From contig CM036199.1 in NCBI GenBank assembly GCA_020631735.1, positions 15,220,834 through 15,284,833 on the forward strand: a stretch of 64,000 nt of DNA. The letters run 5' to 3'. Source of the DNA: Saccharum officinarum (Eukaryota; Streptophyta; Magnoliopsida; Poales; Poaceae). Numbering within the stretch: the first letter of the stretch is position 1; every line of letters begins with the position of its first letter. Position numbers and translations under genes: made by a program. A model generated the notes under the pieces. It was not told the origin of the DNA. It was given only the letters and a program-made list of their open reading frames with translations, and made no database searches. Below are positions 62,870 through 64,000 of this stretch, one piece after another.

Positions 62870-64000
62870 AAAATCCTTTTTTTTTCTAACCAATGATAAA
62901 GAGGATTTAGTAGAAAAAAACTAGCATCCGCTTTTAACGTATGTATGTAACAGTTCTTTTCTTCACATATGAAAGCCAGTAACGGATCTTTGAAAAACAA
63001 AAAAGAAGATTTATGGGGATAGAAATTGTAGTAGTATGCATGAATAAGCTAGAAGGGCAAGTTAACATGTTTTCCTTTCTTACTTCATTTTTATTATGAT
63101 ATTTCGCTAGTTTAGCAATTAATTATAGATTAAAATACACAGACCCTTAAACTTGTTAACATGTCTTTGTACTCTCAAAATGCACATCTAATCTCTAGAC
63201 TTGTTAGATGTGCGTGTGGCACTCAAAGTCCAAATTACTCTAATCATCGTCAACTTAGTCTATTTGGTAAACAAACATGACACTTGATATGCACTATACA
63301 CAAAGAGTACAAGACCATCAGCATGTCACAGAGCGTGGGAAATCTTGGACTCCATATAATCACTAGCAAGATGGTGAAGTTCTCCTAGTGTTTTTAAGTA
63401 GTAATAAAATACTACCACTAGTCATAGCACATGAGAATTCTCACTAGGACTCCATATACTAAATGTTGAATGCTAAAACACCAGGAGAACCCTCATCACT
63501 AGGAGAAGTTGGAGATTCTGGTTGTGAATACATGGTTAGCCATCTCACAATAAGGTGTTCTACTAGTTAAACAAGCTCTAGTATATAAATCAGTGAGTTC
63601 ATACTAAGGTGGACTCTACATGTAATAAAGTGTATACTATATTAACTTTCTCTAACTTGACATAGATGGTGGATGGAGAGAGAATGATTGGTGGCAAATA
63701 TTATTTGTTTATCCTTGCACCAGGTGCAAAAGTAAGCAACGGATGCAAAAAGGTTCTAAGCAAGCACCTGTTGTCCAATGTATTGCACTTTATTTTCTTT
63801 TCTCTCTCTCTCATTTTTACACCTCCTTAGCACATACTCCCTGATTACTCTCCTCATATCTGAATAAATAAACTTCTAGAGTTGCCTTAAGTCAAATTTT
63901 TAAGTTTGACCGCACTAGAGTGGCTCCTAGGCCAATTCAAATAGGAGTTCTACCAAACAATATTCGGAACATGGTTATAGACTGATTATCAAGAGTAATT
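62870..64000. other. intergenic, no gene recognised
   Basis: AT-rich. Near 63135-63240 is a repeat of the type cagacccttaaacttgttaac, similar in wording to the tandem repeat at 17879. A partial Stowaway-like start (atactccctgattactctcc) is at 63834. No coding region seen. Confidence 0.5.

Overview
The window is nuclear DNA from a grass, most likely an Andropogoneae species (sorghum, sugarcane or Miscanthus type). The evidence is intron-containing plant genes (an FSH1-type serine hydrolase, SRP19, plantacyanin), GC-rich first exons, and a dense load of grass transposons: Tourist-like, hAT and Stowaway MITEs, an L1-type LINE, an RTE LINE, a SIRE-like solo LTR, a Helitron, a CACTA element and a Mutator-like element. 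There is no bacterial-type organisation, CRISPR array or rRNA.

Layout. 1-11.2 kb is transposon-rich: a decayed LINE (1.4-7.4 kb), a solo LTR (7.5-9.2 kb), a Helitron-like element (9.5-10.4 kb) and a hAT MITE with a perfect 8-bp target duplication (10.5-11.0 kb). From 11,235 a 21.2-kb segment runs to 32,425, where a 100-N gap sits. The same 21.1-kb segment then starts again directly after the gap (32,526-53,662). Each copy holds an FSH1-family hydrolase gene (+), SRP19 (+, with a large transposon-filled second intron), a plantacyanin gene (-) and the start of a CACTA element. The copies differ mostly by short indels, and these become steadily denser toward the gap in the left copy, where plantacyanin and the last SRP19 exon are frameshifted. 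I read this as two overlapping contig ends left unmerged (a false duplication), so the real locus probably has one copy of each gene and is about 21 kb shorter.

Right of the duplication lie two transposons that carry pieces of host genes. A 2.85-kb CACTA element (52,323-55,175) holds several exons and introns of a two-domain SRPBCC/polyketide-cyclase-like gene. A Mutator-like element with TIRs over 100 bp (55,850-57,181), sitting in a TA microsatellite, holds a fragment of an aspartic protease gene. Next come a tandem pair of palindromic MITEs, a second TA microsatellite and sparse intergenic DNA. At 60.7-62.2 kb there is a second, diverged FSH1-family gene that lacks two introns present in the first and has a frameshift near the N-terminus.

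The genes do not form a pathway. FSH1 hydrolases are small alpha/beta hydrolases, SRP19 is a core protein of the signal recognition particle, and plantacyanin is a secreted blue copper protein. The two FSH1 genes on the same strand look like an old local duplication. Copy B is the better reference sequence for SRP19 and plantacyanin.
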